DNA of 64,000 bases from Streptomyces sp. CB01580 (GTDB taxonomy: Bacteria; Actinomycetota; Actinomycetes; Streptomycetales; Streptomycetaceae), in assembly GCF_001905795.1 (NCBI RefSeq), contig NZ_LIXJ01000004.1, positions 302,408 through 366,407 of the forward strand, in the 5' to 3' direction. Both the position numbers and the translations under genes were made by a program. How positions within the stretch are numbered: position 1 is the first letter of the stretch; every line of letters begins with the position of its first letter. Positions 27,232 through 35,514 of this stretch are shown here, piece by piece. Below the pieces are notes generated by a model that saw only the letters and a program-made list of their open reading frames with translations, did no database searches and had not been told where the DNA came from.

Positions 27232-28677
27232 TCACGAGAAGAGCCGCCGCCAGGTCTCCGGTCCCGGGTAGCCGTCCGCCTCCGCGCCCCGCCAGCCCTG
27301 GGCGCGCTGGAAGGCTTCGACATTGCGCCGGTCCGCCTCGCTCCACTGGGGGCCGGGGCCCGACTGGTAGTGCTTGCCGTAGCCCTTCTTCACCAACTGC
27401 CTGCCGAGCTTCTCGACATGGGCGTTGGACTGGCCGGGCCGGAAATGGCCGCGTCCGGGGAACGCCGAATCCGCGTTCGGCCCGCTCGCGCCGCCGCCGG
27501 ATCCGCTGCCACCGGATCCCGAACCGGGTATGTCGCTGCCGGTCCCGTTGTCCAGGAGGCGCCACGTGTGGGGGCCCGGGAAGCCGTCCGCCTCGCCGCC
27601 CTTCCAGCCCTGGGCCTTCTGGAACGCCTGCGTGGCGCGCCGGTCCGCGTCACCCCAGGCCGGGCCGGGGCCGGACGAGTAGAAGCGCTTTCCGCCCCGC
27701 TCCACCAGCATCTTCCCGAGCTGGGTGACGTACTTGTTGCTGGCCCCGGGGCCGAACTTCCCGATGCCCGGGAACGAGACCGACGAACCGCCGTCGTCGT
27801 CGCTCCCCCCGCTCAGCCCCTTGTAGCGGTACGCGACGTACGAACCGGAGTGGCTCCAGTACGCCATGGGCGTCGTCTGCTTGCGGGTGTGCGGCCTCGT
27901 CTGCTCGTACGCCGTGTAGTGGGTGTGCGTGTAGTCGGTCCAGCCGCCGAAGATCGTGACGTGCGATCCCTTGTTGGGGTCGGAGGGGTTGTGGAAGAGC
28001 AGGATGTCGCCCGGCTGCAGGTCCTTCCGCGCGATCCTGGTGCCGTACCGGGCGAGGCTGCCGGTCCACTCGTTGCCGGGCAGGTTCCAGGCCATCGAGA
28101 CGAAGCCGGAGCAGTCCTGCCGGTAGCCGTCGGACCAGTACCTCGACATGCTGTACGGCACCTGCGCGGAGACCCACTTCTTCGCCCGGTTGATGATCGC
28201 GGCCCGGCTGGTCTTGCGCAGCGTGAGCGAGGCGTTCGTGTACACGGGCGGGCCGGCCGCACCGGTGCCCTGCACGGGCCCCGGCCTGCCCTGCGGGGTG
28301 TCCGGGTCCACTCCGGTCCCGGCGAGCAGGTCGCCCTCCTCGTCCGGAACCGACGGATCGGACGCGTCCGACACGTCCAGTGCGTCCAGCTCGTCCGCCG
28401 GTACCGTCGTCTCGTCCGAACGGGGGGCACCGGCCGTCCCCGCCGAACCGGCCGCGTCGGCCGCCCGGTCGCCCGGCGCCTTCAGCGCCTCGGCCGCCCC
28501 GGTGCTCAGCACCACGCCGGCCGCGGTGGCCAGCACCAGCACGCGGCGCGCGCCGTGGGCACCCGGATGTCCCCCGTCCCGTACGGCCAGGGCCCCGGCG
28601 GCCCGCCGCTGTGCGGCACACCCCTCACAGGCGCAGTCGACGGCGGGCATGTACTCCTCGAAAGCCGGCACAGTCAT
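27232..28677 (-). CDS. NlpC/P60-like amidase with two C-terminal peptidoglycan-binding repeats
   Basis: A 481-residue envelope protein. The N-terminus has a Cys-rich stretch (CACEGCAAQRR) and one hydrophobic helix (VLVLATAAGVVLSTGAAEAL), then an amidase-type domain with catalytic Cys in RQDCSGFVSM and His in GSHVTIFGG. Two ~75-residue peptidoglycan-binding repeats follow (both have FxPGxSNxxV, RATQAFQKAQGW/RNVEAFQRAQGW and GFPGPHTW/GYPGPETW), separated by Gly/Ser linkers. It should bind and hydrolyse peptidoglycan. It is the first gene of a two-gene operon with the SPFH protein. The ATG 28677 has GAGGGG upstream. The cysteines before the helix may bind metal or form disulphides. Confidence 0.82.
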   Translation of the reverse strand: MTVPAFEEYMPAVDCACEGCAAQRRAAGALAVRDGGHPGAHGARRVLVLATAAGVVLSTGAAEALKAPGDRAADAAGSAGTAGAPRSDETTVPADELDALDVSDASDPSVPDEEGDLLAGTGVDPDTPQGRPGPVQGTGAAGPPVYTNASLTLRKTSRAAIINRAKKWVSAQVPYSMSRYWSDGYRQDCSGFVSMAWNLPGNEWTGSLARYGTRIARKDLQPGDILLFHNPSDPNKGSHVTIFGGWTDYTHTHYTAYEQTRPHTRKQTTPMAYWSHSGSYVAYRYKGLSGGSDDDGGSSVSFPGIGKFGPGASNKYVTQLGKMLVERGGKRFYSSGPGPAWGDADRRATQAFQKAQGWKGGEADGFPGPHTWRLLDNGTGSDIPGSGSGGSGSGGGASGPNADSAFPGRGHFRPGQSNAHVEKLGRQLVKKGYGKHYQSGPGPQWSEADRRNVEAFQRAQGWRGAEADGYPGPETWRRLFS

Positions 28678-28860
28678 GCGATTCCCCTCCGCGTTCTCAA
28701 GATCTTTGGGCGCATCTGCACGGGCGTCAGTGTCTCAACCCTTATGACATATTGCATTTTGACGGATAGGAGAGAAAAAACGACCATCCGACAGGCCGTG
28801 CCGGAGAGGAAATGGTCGGGAGCACGCTCCCCCTTCGGGTAGAGTTCTCCAGGTCAGCAA

Positions 28861-28934
28861 GCGCCGCTAGCTCAGTTGGTTAGAGCAGCTGACTCTTAAT
28901 CAGCGGGTCCGGGGTTCGAGTCCCTGGCGGCGCA
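28861..28934 (+). tRNA. tRNA-Lys (CTT), copy 3
   Basis: Identical over all 74 nt to copies 1 and 2. Its leader differs slightly (GTCAGCAA). A TAGAGT -10-like hexamer is found 15-20 bp upstream. Confidence 0.97.
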
Positions 28935-28942
28935 CGCAGAGT

Positions 28943-28975
28943 CAAGGCCCCCTCACTGAACGTGAGGGGGCCTTG
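28943..28975 (+). terminator. Intrinsic terminator after tRNA-Lys copy 3
   Basis: CAAGGCCCCCTCAC pairs perfectly with GTGAGGGGGCCTTG around a TGAAC loop. Confidence 0.9.
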
Positions 28976-29452
28976 TTCGTGCACGTCGGCCGGACGGAAC
29001 GATCACGCCGCAACCCTCCGAACGCACAGGCAACGCACAGGAAACACCGGGCGGCGGCGCGGCAACCGACACCCCGCACGGAAACTCCACACAGTGATGA
29101 AACAATCACGCCGCGCATTCAAAAAGCGGCGTGCGCGCCCGGACGAGGTCCCGGCGTCAACCGGGCCGACCCGGCTCGCAGTTGGCGGACGCGGCGGAAG
29201 GGCTGCCGCGCGAGATTGATCACACGCGGACCCGGCCCGCTCACGCCACCCGGGCCGAGCGGGCGGAAAGAACTTCGAGCGCCGTGAAGAGAGTCATACC
29301 CGCCGCCGATCACGGATCGCCGACGGCCGATGGTGACGGATGAGTTGATCTGCCATCAGAACGACGTGGCGCAAAGGTGGTTCACGGCAGGACCGGCGAT
29401 CCGTGCCGATCGGGCCGGCCGGCGGGCCTCGGCGGGGACGGTGCGGGCCGGG
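28976..29452. other. Gene-free region downstream of tRNA-Lys copy 3
   Basis: About 480 bp with no open frame that has both codon bias and a ribosome site. It contains scattered short repeats (CACGCCGC, CGCACAGG). As the flank of a tRNA 3' end it could be an old integration site, but no att-like duplication of the tRNA end was found within the window. Confidence 0.45.
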
Positions 29453-30136
29453 TCAGCTCCCGCCGTTCCCCTTCGGCCTCTCGCCGGTCAGGTAGGCCGA
29501 CACGACCACGTTGGCGTCGTAGGAGCGGGACGCCCGGTCGTAGGTGCCGCCGCAGGTGATCAGGCGGAGTTCGGCGCGGCCCTTCCTGCGGGGGCCGTAC
29601 GCCTTGTCGGCGTTGAAGCGTTCACGGGTGAGGACCTGGACGTCGTCCACGGTGAACTCGGCGACGGTGCCGTCCGTGCGGGTCACCTCGACCTTGGCTC
29701 CGGGGCGGGCCGCGCTCAGCCCGTAGAAGACGGCCGGTCTGGTCTCGGTGTCGACATGACCGACGAAGAGCGCGGGGCCCTTCGCGCCGGGCTCGGTGCC
29801 GTTCCCGTACCAGCCGACGGTCCGGGGCGCGTCGAACGGCGGTGGGTCGATCGCGCCGTCCTCGTCCAGGCCACGGGCGACCACGGGCGCGTCGACGCCG
29901 ATCGACGGGACCTCGATCCGTCGTGGCGCGGCGCCTTCGATCGGGTCGTGGGGCGGGGGCAGCGGGACGCCGAGCGGGCGGCCGACCGCGGCGATGTCGC
30001 CCGCGATCGGGGCGGAACCGGCGCCGGAGCCGTCGGTGAGGTCGCGGCCCCAGACCCACAGCCCGAGAAGCAGGACGACCCAGGCCGTCCCGGCGAGCAG
30101 TCGGCCATGACCGGCGGGGTCGTCCGCGGCGGTCAT
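29453..30136 (-). CDS. Class F sortase
   Basis: A 227-residue membrane-anchored transpeptidase. An N-terminal helix (LLAGTAWVVLLLGLWVWG) anchors the domain outside the cell. Catalytic His is in LFVGHVDTETRPAVFYGL and the Cys-Arg pair in LITCGGTYDRASRSYDANVV, the class F pattern common in actinobacteria. It should cleave LPxTG-like sorting signals and attach proteins to the envelope. The ATG 30136 begins 1 nt after the stop of the upstream secreted-protein gene, so the two are co-translated, suggesting that protein is its partner. Confidence 0.88.
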   Translation of the reverse strand: MTAADDPAGHGRLLAGTAWVVLLLGLWVWGRDLTDGSGAGSAPIAGDIAAVGRPLGVPLPPPHDPIEGAAPRRIEVPSIGVDAPVVARGLDEDGAIDPPPFDAPRTVGWYGNGTEPGAKGPALFVGHVDTETRPAVFYGLSAARPGAKVEVTRTDGTVAEFTVDDVQVLTRERFNADKAYGPRRKGRAELRLITCGGTYDRASRSYDANVVVSAYLTGERPKGNGGS

Positions 30137-30137
30137 G

Positions 30138-30746
30138 TCAGTCCGCCACGGGGCGGCGGCGCCGCGCCGCGCCGCGGAAAACGACGGCGACGACCGCGAC
30201 GGCGGCAAGCGCCAGGCCGATCACGGCGTGTGCGATGCCGGGGCCGCTCCGCCGGGCCTCCTCGTCGCTGAGGGCGGCGGTTCCGCCGCCGCCCGCGCGG
30301 ACCGGGGCCAGAGGGGTGGCCGCCGCGTCCCGTCCGGCGACCGTGACCGTTCCGGTGACCCTTTCGCCACCGTCGGCGCAGACGGCCTGGACGCCGTGGT
30401 CGCCCGGTGAGGCTTCGGCGCCGATCCGGGCCCGCGCGAACAGGCCCCCGTCGGCGGCGGGGGCGAAACGCGCCTTCGAGACGAAGACGTCGGAGCTGCC
30501 TTCGGCGCTCCCGCCCGCGCAGCCGTCCAGCCGAAGGGCCACCTCGCCGCCCGGGGCGGCGGAGCGCGGGGTCACGGAGAGGGAGGCACCCGATTCACCG
30601 TCCGGGCCGGCACGGGAAGCGGTGCCCGGCCCGGAGCCGGCGCGGGGACCGGTGGCGGGGTCCGGTCCGGCCAGTGCGGCAGGGGCCGGCACCAGGGTGG
30701 CCGCCACGACCGTCACGGCACAGAGCGTGAGGGATATGGAACGCAT
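30138..30746 (-). CDS. Secreted protein with C-terminal membrane anchor, partner of sortase F
   Basis: A 202-residue exported protein: Sec signal (MRSISLTLCAVTVVAATLVP, AxA cleavage), a beta-sandwich-like middle (SLSVTPRSAAPGGEVALRLD, GDHGVQAVCADGGERVTG), then a C-terminal helix (GIAHAVIGLALAAVAVVAVVF) followed by RGAARRRRP. That end has the shape of a sorting signal, but no LPxTG or LAxTG is seen before the helix (ALSDEEARRSGPG). It may be a simple membrane-anchored protein or carry an atypical signal for the adjacent sortase. ATG 30746 has AGGAGG 6 nt upstream. Confidence 0.7.
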   Translation of the reverse strand: MRSISLTLCAVTVVAATLVPAPAALAGPDPATGPRAGSGPGTASRAGPDGESGASLSVTPRSAAPGGEVALRLDGCAGGSAEGSSDVFVSKARFAPAADGGLFARARIGAEASPGDHGVQAVCADGGERVTGTVTVAGRDAAATPLAPVRAGGGGTAALSDEEARRSGPGIAHAVIGLALAAVAVVAVVFRGAARRRRPVAD

Positions 30747-30935
30747 CGTGAACCTCCTCTGTGAAGGTTCGCGCCTGCTCCCTCTTTCCGCATCCGCAGG
30801 AGGCCCGAGCGGGCGCCGGGCGCCGGGCCGGCCTGCGCGCGGATCCCGTCGAGTCCCATCGGATCCTGTCGGGGTTCTCACCGGATCCCGCGCCGCCCAT
30901 CGGGCTCCCGCCCCGCTCCTGCCCCGGCCGCCGGA

Positions 30936-31733
30936 TCAGCCCTCGGGAACGACGTCGACCAGGTCGATCAGGTCGGCGATGGAGTCGACGACCCTGGACG
31001 GCCGGAAGGGGTACTTGTCGATGTCCGCGGCCGCGGTGAGACCCGTGAGGACCAGGAACGTCTGCATGCCCGCCTCCAGACCGGCCAGCACATCGGTGTC
31101 CATCCGGTCGCCGATCATGGCGCTGGACTCGGAGTGGGCGCCGATCGCGTTCAGCCCGGTGCGCATCATCAGCGGATTGGGCTTGCCCGCGAAGTACGGT
31201 TCCTTGCCGGTCGCCTTGGTGATCAGGGCGGCGACGGACCCGGTGGCGGGCAGCGGTCCCTCGGTGGACGGACCGGTCTCGTCCGGGTTGGTGCAGATGA
31301 AACGGGCGCCGCCGTTGATCAGCCGGATCGCCTTGGTGAGCGCCTCGAAGCTGTAGGTACGGGTCTCGCCGAGGACCACGTAGTCGGGATCGTGGTCGGT
31401 GAGGACGTAGCCGATGTCGTGCAGGGCGGTGGTGAGCCCGGCCTCGCCGATGACGTACGCCGTGCCGCCGGGCCGCTGGTCGTCGAGGAACTTGGCGGTG
31501 GCCAGGGCGGAGGTCCAGATGTTCGCCACGGGCACGTCGAGGCCCATGCGCAGCAGGCGGGCGTGCAGGTCGCGGGCGGTGTAGATCGAGTTGTTGGTGA
31601 GGACCAGGAAGGGCAGTCCCGAGTCCCGCAACCGCTTGATGAAGGCATCCGCCCCGGGGATCGGCGTCCCCTCGTGGATCAGGACTCCGTCCATGTCGGT
31701 GAGCCAGGACGAGATCGGCTTGCGCTCTGCCAT
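30936..31733 (-). CDS. HAD-IIA family hydrolase (NagD-like phosphatase)
   Basis: A 265-residue cytoplasmic phosphatase. HAD motif I is WLTDMDGVLIHE (nucleophile Asp), motif II is FLVLTNNS, the IIA cap lies between, and motifs III/IV are GKPNPLMM and MIGDRMDTDVLAG. NagD-type enzymes dephosphorylate sugar or nucleotide monophosphates. In this locus it follows an aminoethylphosphonate binding protein and a GntR regulator, an order I have seen in other Streptomyces phosphonate loci, so a phosphonate-related role is possible but unproven. ATG 31733 has GGAG upstream. Confidence 0.85.
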   Translation of the reverse strand: MAERKPISSWLTDMDGVLIHEGTPIPGADAFIKRLRDSGLPFLVLTNNSIYTARDLHARLLRMGLDVPVANIWTSALATAKFLDDQRPGGTAYVIGEAGLTTALHDIGYVLTDHDPDYVVLGETRTYSFEALTKAIRLINGGARFICTNPDETGPSTEGPLPATGSVAALITKATGKEPYFAGKPNPLMMRTGLNAIGAHSESSAMIGDRMDTDVLAGLEAGMQTFLVLTGLTAAADIDKYPFRPSRVVDSIADLIDLVDVVPEG

Positions 31734-31849
31734 GCGTGGGACTCCTGCCGTACGCGTGTGCGGGGACGCCGGCGGCACCGCCTTGTGCAGCGCCGACGCC
31801 CCCGAGTTTAGAGCGTGCGTTCGCCCCGTCGGCCGGACGGCCGACCGCG

Positions 31850-32911
31850 TCAGCTGCCGGTGGCCGACTTCCAGGCTCCGACGTACGTCTCCAGGTTGGT
31901 GCCGATGTCCGACCAGTCGGGCTGGAAGACCTCCACGCCCTTCATCAGCTCGGCGAGCTCGACGGCGTTGGCGTCGGTGGCCCCGACGTCCTTGCGGGCC
32001 GCGAAGCCGCCGCCGACCGCGCTGACGTCCTTCTGGGCCTGCTCGGAGAGCATGAAGTCGAGCAGCTTCTTGCCGTTCTCGCCGTGCGGGGCCTTGTCGA
32101 CCAGACCGGCCGCGTACGGCAGGGCGAAGGTGGTGGCCTTGCCGCCCTCCTTCGCGGGGAACCAGATCCCGAGGTTGGGCATGTCCCTGGACTGGGCGAA
32201 GTTCATCTGCACGTCGCCGTTGGCGGCGAGCAGTTCGCCCTTGTCCACCTTGGGCGCGAGCTTGCCGGTGGAGGCGGACGGGCCGACGTTGTTGGCCTGG
32301 AGCTTCTTCAGGTACTCCATGGCCCGGTCCTTGCCGCCGAAGTCGTGCATGGCCTTGATGAGCACGGCCGTGCCGTCGCCGGCGACTCCGGGAGTGGAGT
32401 ACTGGATCTTGTTCTTGAACTTTCCGTCGAGCAGCTCCTCCCAGGTGGTGGGCGCCGACTTCAGTTCCTTCTTGTTGTAGATGAAGCCGAAGTAGTTGTT
32501 GACGACCGAGGTCCACTTGGAGTCGGACGCCTTGTCGGCGGCGTCGACCTTGTCGGAGCCGGCCGGCGCGTACGCCGCCAGCAGGCCCTTGCCGTCGGCC
32601 TGCTGGATGAACGGCGGCAGCGTGACCAGCACATCGGCCTGCGTGTTGGACTTCTCGCGGACGGCGCGCTGCACCATCTCCCCGGAGCCGCCCTCCACGT
32701 ACTTGACCTTGATGCCGGTCTTCTTCTCGAAGTCCTTGAAGACCTTGTCGTACCAGCCGTCGCCGTTCTCGCCCTTGAGGCCGTCCGCGCTGTAGACGGT
32801 GACGACCTTCTCGTCGGAGGCGGCGGAGGAGCCGCCGCAGGCGGAGAGGGTGGCGGCGAGGCGCGGTGCGCCCCTGGGCAGGTGCGCCCCTGGGCCTGCC
32901 GGGCGTCGCAC
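31850..32911 (-). CDS. 2-Aminoethylphosphonate-type ABC substrate-binding protein with defective export signal
   Basis: About 353 residues. From VVTVYSADGLKGENGDGWYD onward it is a full-length type-2 periplasmic binding protein of the aminoethylphosphonate/iron family (GGSGEMVQRA, YSTPGVAGDGTAVLIKAMHD, FALPYAAGLVDKAPHGENG). The lipobox region LSACGG is present, but the preceding ~25 residues (RRPAGPGAHLPRGAPRL) lack a hydrophobic core; the DNA there has a duplicated GCCCAGGGGCGCACC. The neighbouring ATPase and permease genes expected in such operons are missing. The gene may be a decaying remnant left by a deletion. The start (GTG 32911) is tentative. Binding domain assignment is secure; functionality is doubtful. 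Confidence 0.7.
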   Translation of the reverse strand: MRRPAGPGAHLPRGAPRLAATLSACGGSSAASDEKVVTVYSADGLKGENGDGWYDKVFKDFEKKTGIKVKYVEGGSGEMVQRAVREKSNTQADVLVTLPPFIQQADGKGLLAAYAPAGSDKVDAADKASDSKWTSVVNNYFGFIYNKKELKSAPTTWEELLDGKFKNKIQYSTPGVAGDGTAVLIKAMHDFGGKDRAMEYLKKLQANNVGPSASTGKLAPKVDKGELLAANGDVQMNFAQSRDMPNLGIWFPAKEGGKATTFALPYAAGLVDKAPHGENGKKLLDFMLSEQAQKDVSAVGGGFAARKDVGATDANAVELAELMKGVEVFQPDWSDIGTNLETYVGAWKSATGS

Positions 32912-32922
32912 CGCGGGCGACA

Positions 32923-32956
32923 GTGCGAGGACAGGCCCCGGGACCTGTCCTCGCAC
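32923..32956 (-). terminator. Hairpin terminator after the GntR gene
   Basis: GTGCGAGGACAGG (32923-32935) pairs perfectly with CCTGTCCTCGCAC (32944-32956). It lies 6 nt past the GntR stop on the minus strand and just upstream of the binding-protein gene, so it separates the two. Confidence 0.8.
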
Positions 32957-32961
32957 GGAGC

Positions 32962-33756
32962 TCAGTACCCGTGCTGCGGACCGAGGTGCGCGGTGAACGA
33001 GAACCGGTCCCCGCGGAAGAGGGTCCGTACGCGCTCCAGCGGCGCCCCGGCCGCGTCGCGCGAGACCCGGTGCATGAGCAGCATGGGCAGCGCGGGCGGC
33101 GTACCGATGAGCAACGCCTCGCGCGGTGTCGCCAGCACGGTCTCGATCCGCTCGTCCGCGGCACCGAAGACGATCCCGAGCCGGTCGCGCAGGTACGCGT
33201 AGAAGGACGAGTCGGGGTCGAACTCCGTGTCCAGGTCCGGTACCCGGGCGACGGACACGTACGTGCTCTCAAGACCGACCCGGTCGTCGTCGGCGAGCAG
33301 CACCCGCTCCAGGTGCCAGACCGGGTCGCCGCGCCCCACCCCGATGTCGGCGGCCAGCCGCTCGGGGCAGGGGAACCGTTCCAGCCCGATGAGATGGCGG
33401 CCCGGCGTACGGCCCTGACGCCGGACCCCCTCCGTGTAGCTGGCCAGCGAGAGCGGCTGCTCCAGCTTGGGGCCCGCGACGACGGTGCCACGTCCCTGGC
33501 GGGCGAGCCGCCCCTCCAACAGGAGTTCGCGCAGCGCCTGCCGCACGGTCTCGCGCGAGACTTCGTAGCGTTCGGCGAGATCGCGTTCGGTGGGCAGCAT
33601 GCCACCCTCGCCCAACTCCTCTATGAGGACGGACACGCGTGCCTTGACCGCGTAGTACTTGGGGATGCGGCCGTGCTCCGGGATACCGGAGCGGATGGGT
33701 GCGCCAGGTGTCTGGTCGTGCGGGTAGTCCACGCCGGGATGGTGGCAGACGGACAT
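32962..33756 (-). CDS. GntR/HutC-type transcriptional regulator (PhnF-like)
   Basis: A 264-residue regulator: winged helix at residues ~30-100 (MLPTERDLAERYEVSRETVRQ, RGTVVAGPKL) and a UTRA effector domain (RHLIGLERFPCPERLA, WHLERVLLADDDRVGLESTY, RVSRDAAGAPLERVRTLFRG). UTRA-type GntR proteins bind sugar phosphates, amino acids or phosphonates; next to an aminoethylphosphonate binding protein a PhnF-like role is likely. The start at ATG 33756 is tentative since no ribosome site is clear; in relatives the protein starts near GVDYPHDQTPG. A 100-bp cruciform lies ~150 bp upstream. Confidence 0.8.
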   Translation of the reverse strand: MSVCHHPGVDYPHDQTPGAPIRSGIPEHGRIPKYYAVKARVSVLIEELGEGGMLPTERDLAERYEVSRETVRQALRELLLEGRLARQGRGTVVAGPKLEQPLSLASYTEGVRRQGRTPGRHLIGLERFPCPERLAADIGVGRGDPVWHLERVLLADDDRVGLESTYVSVARVPDLDTEFDPDSSFYAYLRDRLGIVFGAADERIETVLATPREALLIGTPPALPMLLMHRVSRDAAGAPLERVRTLFRGDRFSFTAHLGPQHGY

Positions 33757-33905
33757 GAACACGTGTGGACGGACCTGCGGGACGGGCCGGGTCAGGAGCC
33801 GGAACGAGGACCGGGGGCGGGGCCGGGCTCGGGTCCGGGACCGGAACGTGGACCGGGGTCGGGGCCGGGACCGGGGCAAGGGCGGGGCCGGAACCGGGCG
33901 AGCAT

Positions 33906-34005
33906 TGAAGATCTTGGCCGGGCCCGGAGCGGCGGCCGGCACGTACACCTACAAGGCGCCGGAGGTGTGCGCGTCGGCCGCCGAGGAACCCGGCCAAGAT
34001 CTTCA
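33906..34005. repeat. 100-bp long imperfect inverted repeat (MITE-like)
   Basis: The outer arms TGAAGATCTTGGCCGGG (33906-33922) and its exact complement (33989-34005) are 17 bp. Further inward GGCGGCCGGCACGTACACCT pairs with AGGTGTGCGCGTCGGCCGCC with three mismatches, leaving a ~10-nt loop around GGCGCC. The element stands between two divergent genes and is preceded by a GC-rich stretch of degenerate GGGACCGG repeats (33780-33900). Shape fits a tiny transposable element or a large operator. Confidence 0.7.
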
Positions 34006-34229
34006 GCACCCGCCCGGCCTGTGCGCCGGAGTTCACGGCTCTGGACACGCGACACTGCCACGCACGCGCGAGGCGGCCGGCACCGACGTGCCGGAATGCC
34101 CTCCGGCCGGCCGCCGGGACCGCTCGATCGGCCCAGCCCCGGACACCGCCCCCGTACCCCTACCGCGCCCCCGGCGCCGAACCCGGTCGGCTCTCGCACT
34201 TCGGCGACGACGTTGCTTAAGTGACGTGC

Positions 34230-35375
34230 ATGACTGGCAACGCGACTCCCGGGACGCCTGTGGTGTCCGAGACCTTCCCGCCCGCCCTGCGCGTCGGACT
34301 GATCGGCTACGGACTGGCGGGTTCCGTGTTCCACGCCCCGCTGATCGCCGCGGCCGAGGGACTCGTCCTCGACACGGTCGTCACCTCGGACGAGGAACGG
34401 CGGGCGCGGGCACGGGCCGAGTTCCCCGCCGCGCGGCTCGCCGCGTCGCCCGAGGAGCTGTGGCAGAGGGCGGACGAACTCGATCTGGTCGTGATCGCGT
34501 CACCGAACCGGACCCATGTCCCGCTCGCCACCACGGCGATCGAGGCCGGTCTGCCGGTCGTCGTGGACAAGCCGATCGCCGGTACGGCCGCCGAGGCTCG
34601 ACGGCTCGCGACACTCGCGCGGGAGCGCGGGCTGTTGCTGTCGGTCTTCCAGAACCGCCGCTGGGACAACGACTTCCGCACCCTCGCCCGGCTGCTCGCG
34701 GACGGCGAGCTGGGCACCGTACAACGCTTCGAGTCCCGTTTCGAGCGCTGGCGTCCACAGCTCAAGGGCGGCTGGCGCGAGTCGGGTGATCCGCAGGAGA
34801 TCGGCGGGCTGCTGTACGACCTGGGCAGCCATGTCGTCGACCAGGCGCTCGTGCTGTTCGGGCCGGTGGTGCGGGTGTACGCGGAGTCCGACGTACGCCG
34901 TCCGGGCGCAGCCGCCGACGACGACACGTTCCTCGCGCTCACCCATGCGAACGGGGTCCGCTCGCATCTGTACGTCAGCGCCACCGCCGCCCAGCTCGGC
35001 CCCCGCTTCCGGGTGCTCGGCACGGCCGCCGGCTATGTGAAGTACGGCCTCGACCCGCAGGAGGCCGCCCTGCGCACGGGCGCCCGCCCGGCGGACGGCC
35101 GGCCGTGGGGCGAGGAACCGGAGAGCCTGTGGGGGCGGATCGGTTCGGGCGAGTCCCCGCTGACGGGCGGCGGCGCCCCGGTCCCCACCGTGCCGGGCGA
35201 CTACCGCGCCTACTACGCGGCGGTCACCGACGCGCTGCGCGGCAGGGGCGACAACCCCGTGACCGCTCTCCAGGCCGCCGCCACCCTGGACGTGCTGGAG
35301 GCCGCCCGCCGCTCGGCCCGCGAGGGCGTCGCCGTGTCCCTGCCGCCCGCCACGGACACGACGACCGACGCCTGA
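34230..35375 (+). CDS. Gfo/Idh/MocA-family oxidoreductase
   Basis: A 381-residue NAD(P)-dependent oxidoreductase. The Rossmann motif is VGLIGYGLAGSVFHAPLI and the conserved EKP-type loop is VVDKPIAGTAAEA (Asp in place of Glu). The C-terminal alpha/beta domain carries GGLLYDLGSHVVDQAL, where the His is catalytic. These enzymes act on sugars, inositols or related polyols; the substrate is unknown. The ATG 34230 is used; a GTG 9 nt upstream is also in frame. It is divergent from the GntR gene with the long inverted repeat between them. Confidence 0.83.
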   Translation: MTGNATPGTPVVSETFPPALRVGLIGYGLAGSVFHAPLIAAAEGLVLDTVVTSDEERRARARAEFPAARLAASPEELWQRADELDLVVIASPNRTHVPLATTAIEAGLPVVVDKPIAGTAAEARRLATLARERGLLLSVFQNRRWDNDFRTLARLLADGELGTVQRFESRFERWRPQLKGGWRESGDPQEIGGLLYDLGSHVVDQALVLFGPVVRVYAESDVRRPGAAADDDTFLALTHANGVRSHLYVSATAAQLGPRFRVLGTAAGYVKYGLDPQEAALRTGARPADGRPWGEEPESLWGRIGSGESPLTGGGAPVPTVPGDYRAYYAAVTDALRGRGDNPVTALQAAATLDVLEAARRSAREGVAVSLPPATDTTTDA

Positions 35376-35514
35376 CGGGCCCGGCCCGGGCGGGACACAT
35401 CCCCGCCCGGGCCCCACGTCCTTACAGTCCCTGGCCCCGCGTCCCACGGCTCCCCTCTCCCGCACGTCCGTCAGGCCCTGAACCACACGTCCCAGGCCCT
35501 GGACACGGCCGCGG

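Noticed and set aside
22615..28934. Prophage or integrative element between tRNA-Lys copies 2 and 3
   Set aside because: The segment holds ordinary chromosomal genes (MFS, LPMO, SPFH, amidase) with normal composition and no integrase, excisionase or replication gene.
28962..29343. Short frames after tRNA-Lys copy 3
   Set aside because: Arg/Thr-rich, overlapping in several frames, without ribosome sites or recognisable domains.
30936..33605. Very long frame running from the GntR to the HAD gene
   Set aside because: Only its HAD part has family features; the remainder reads the binding-protein and GntR genes out of frame.
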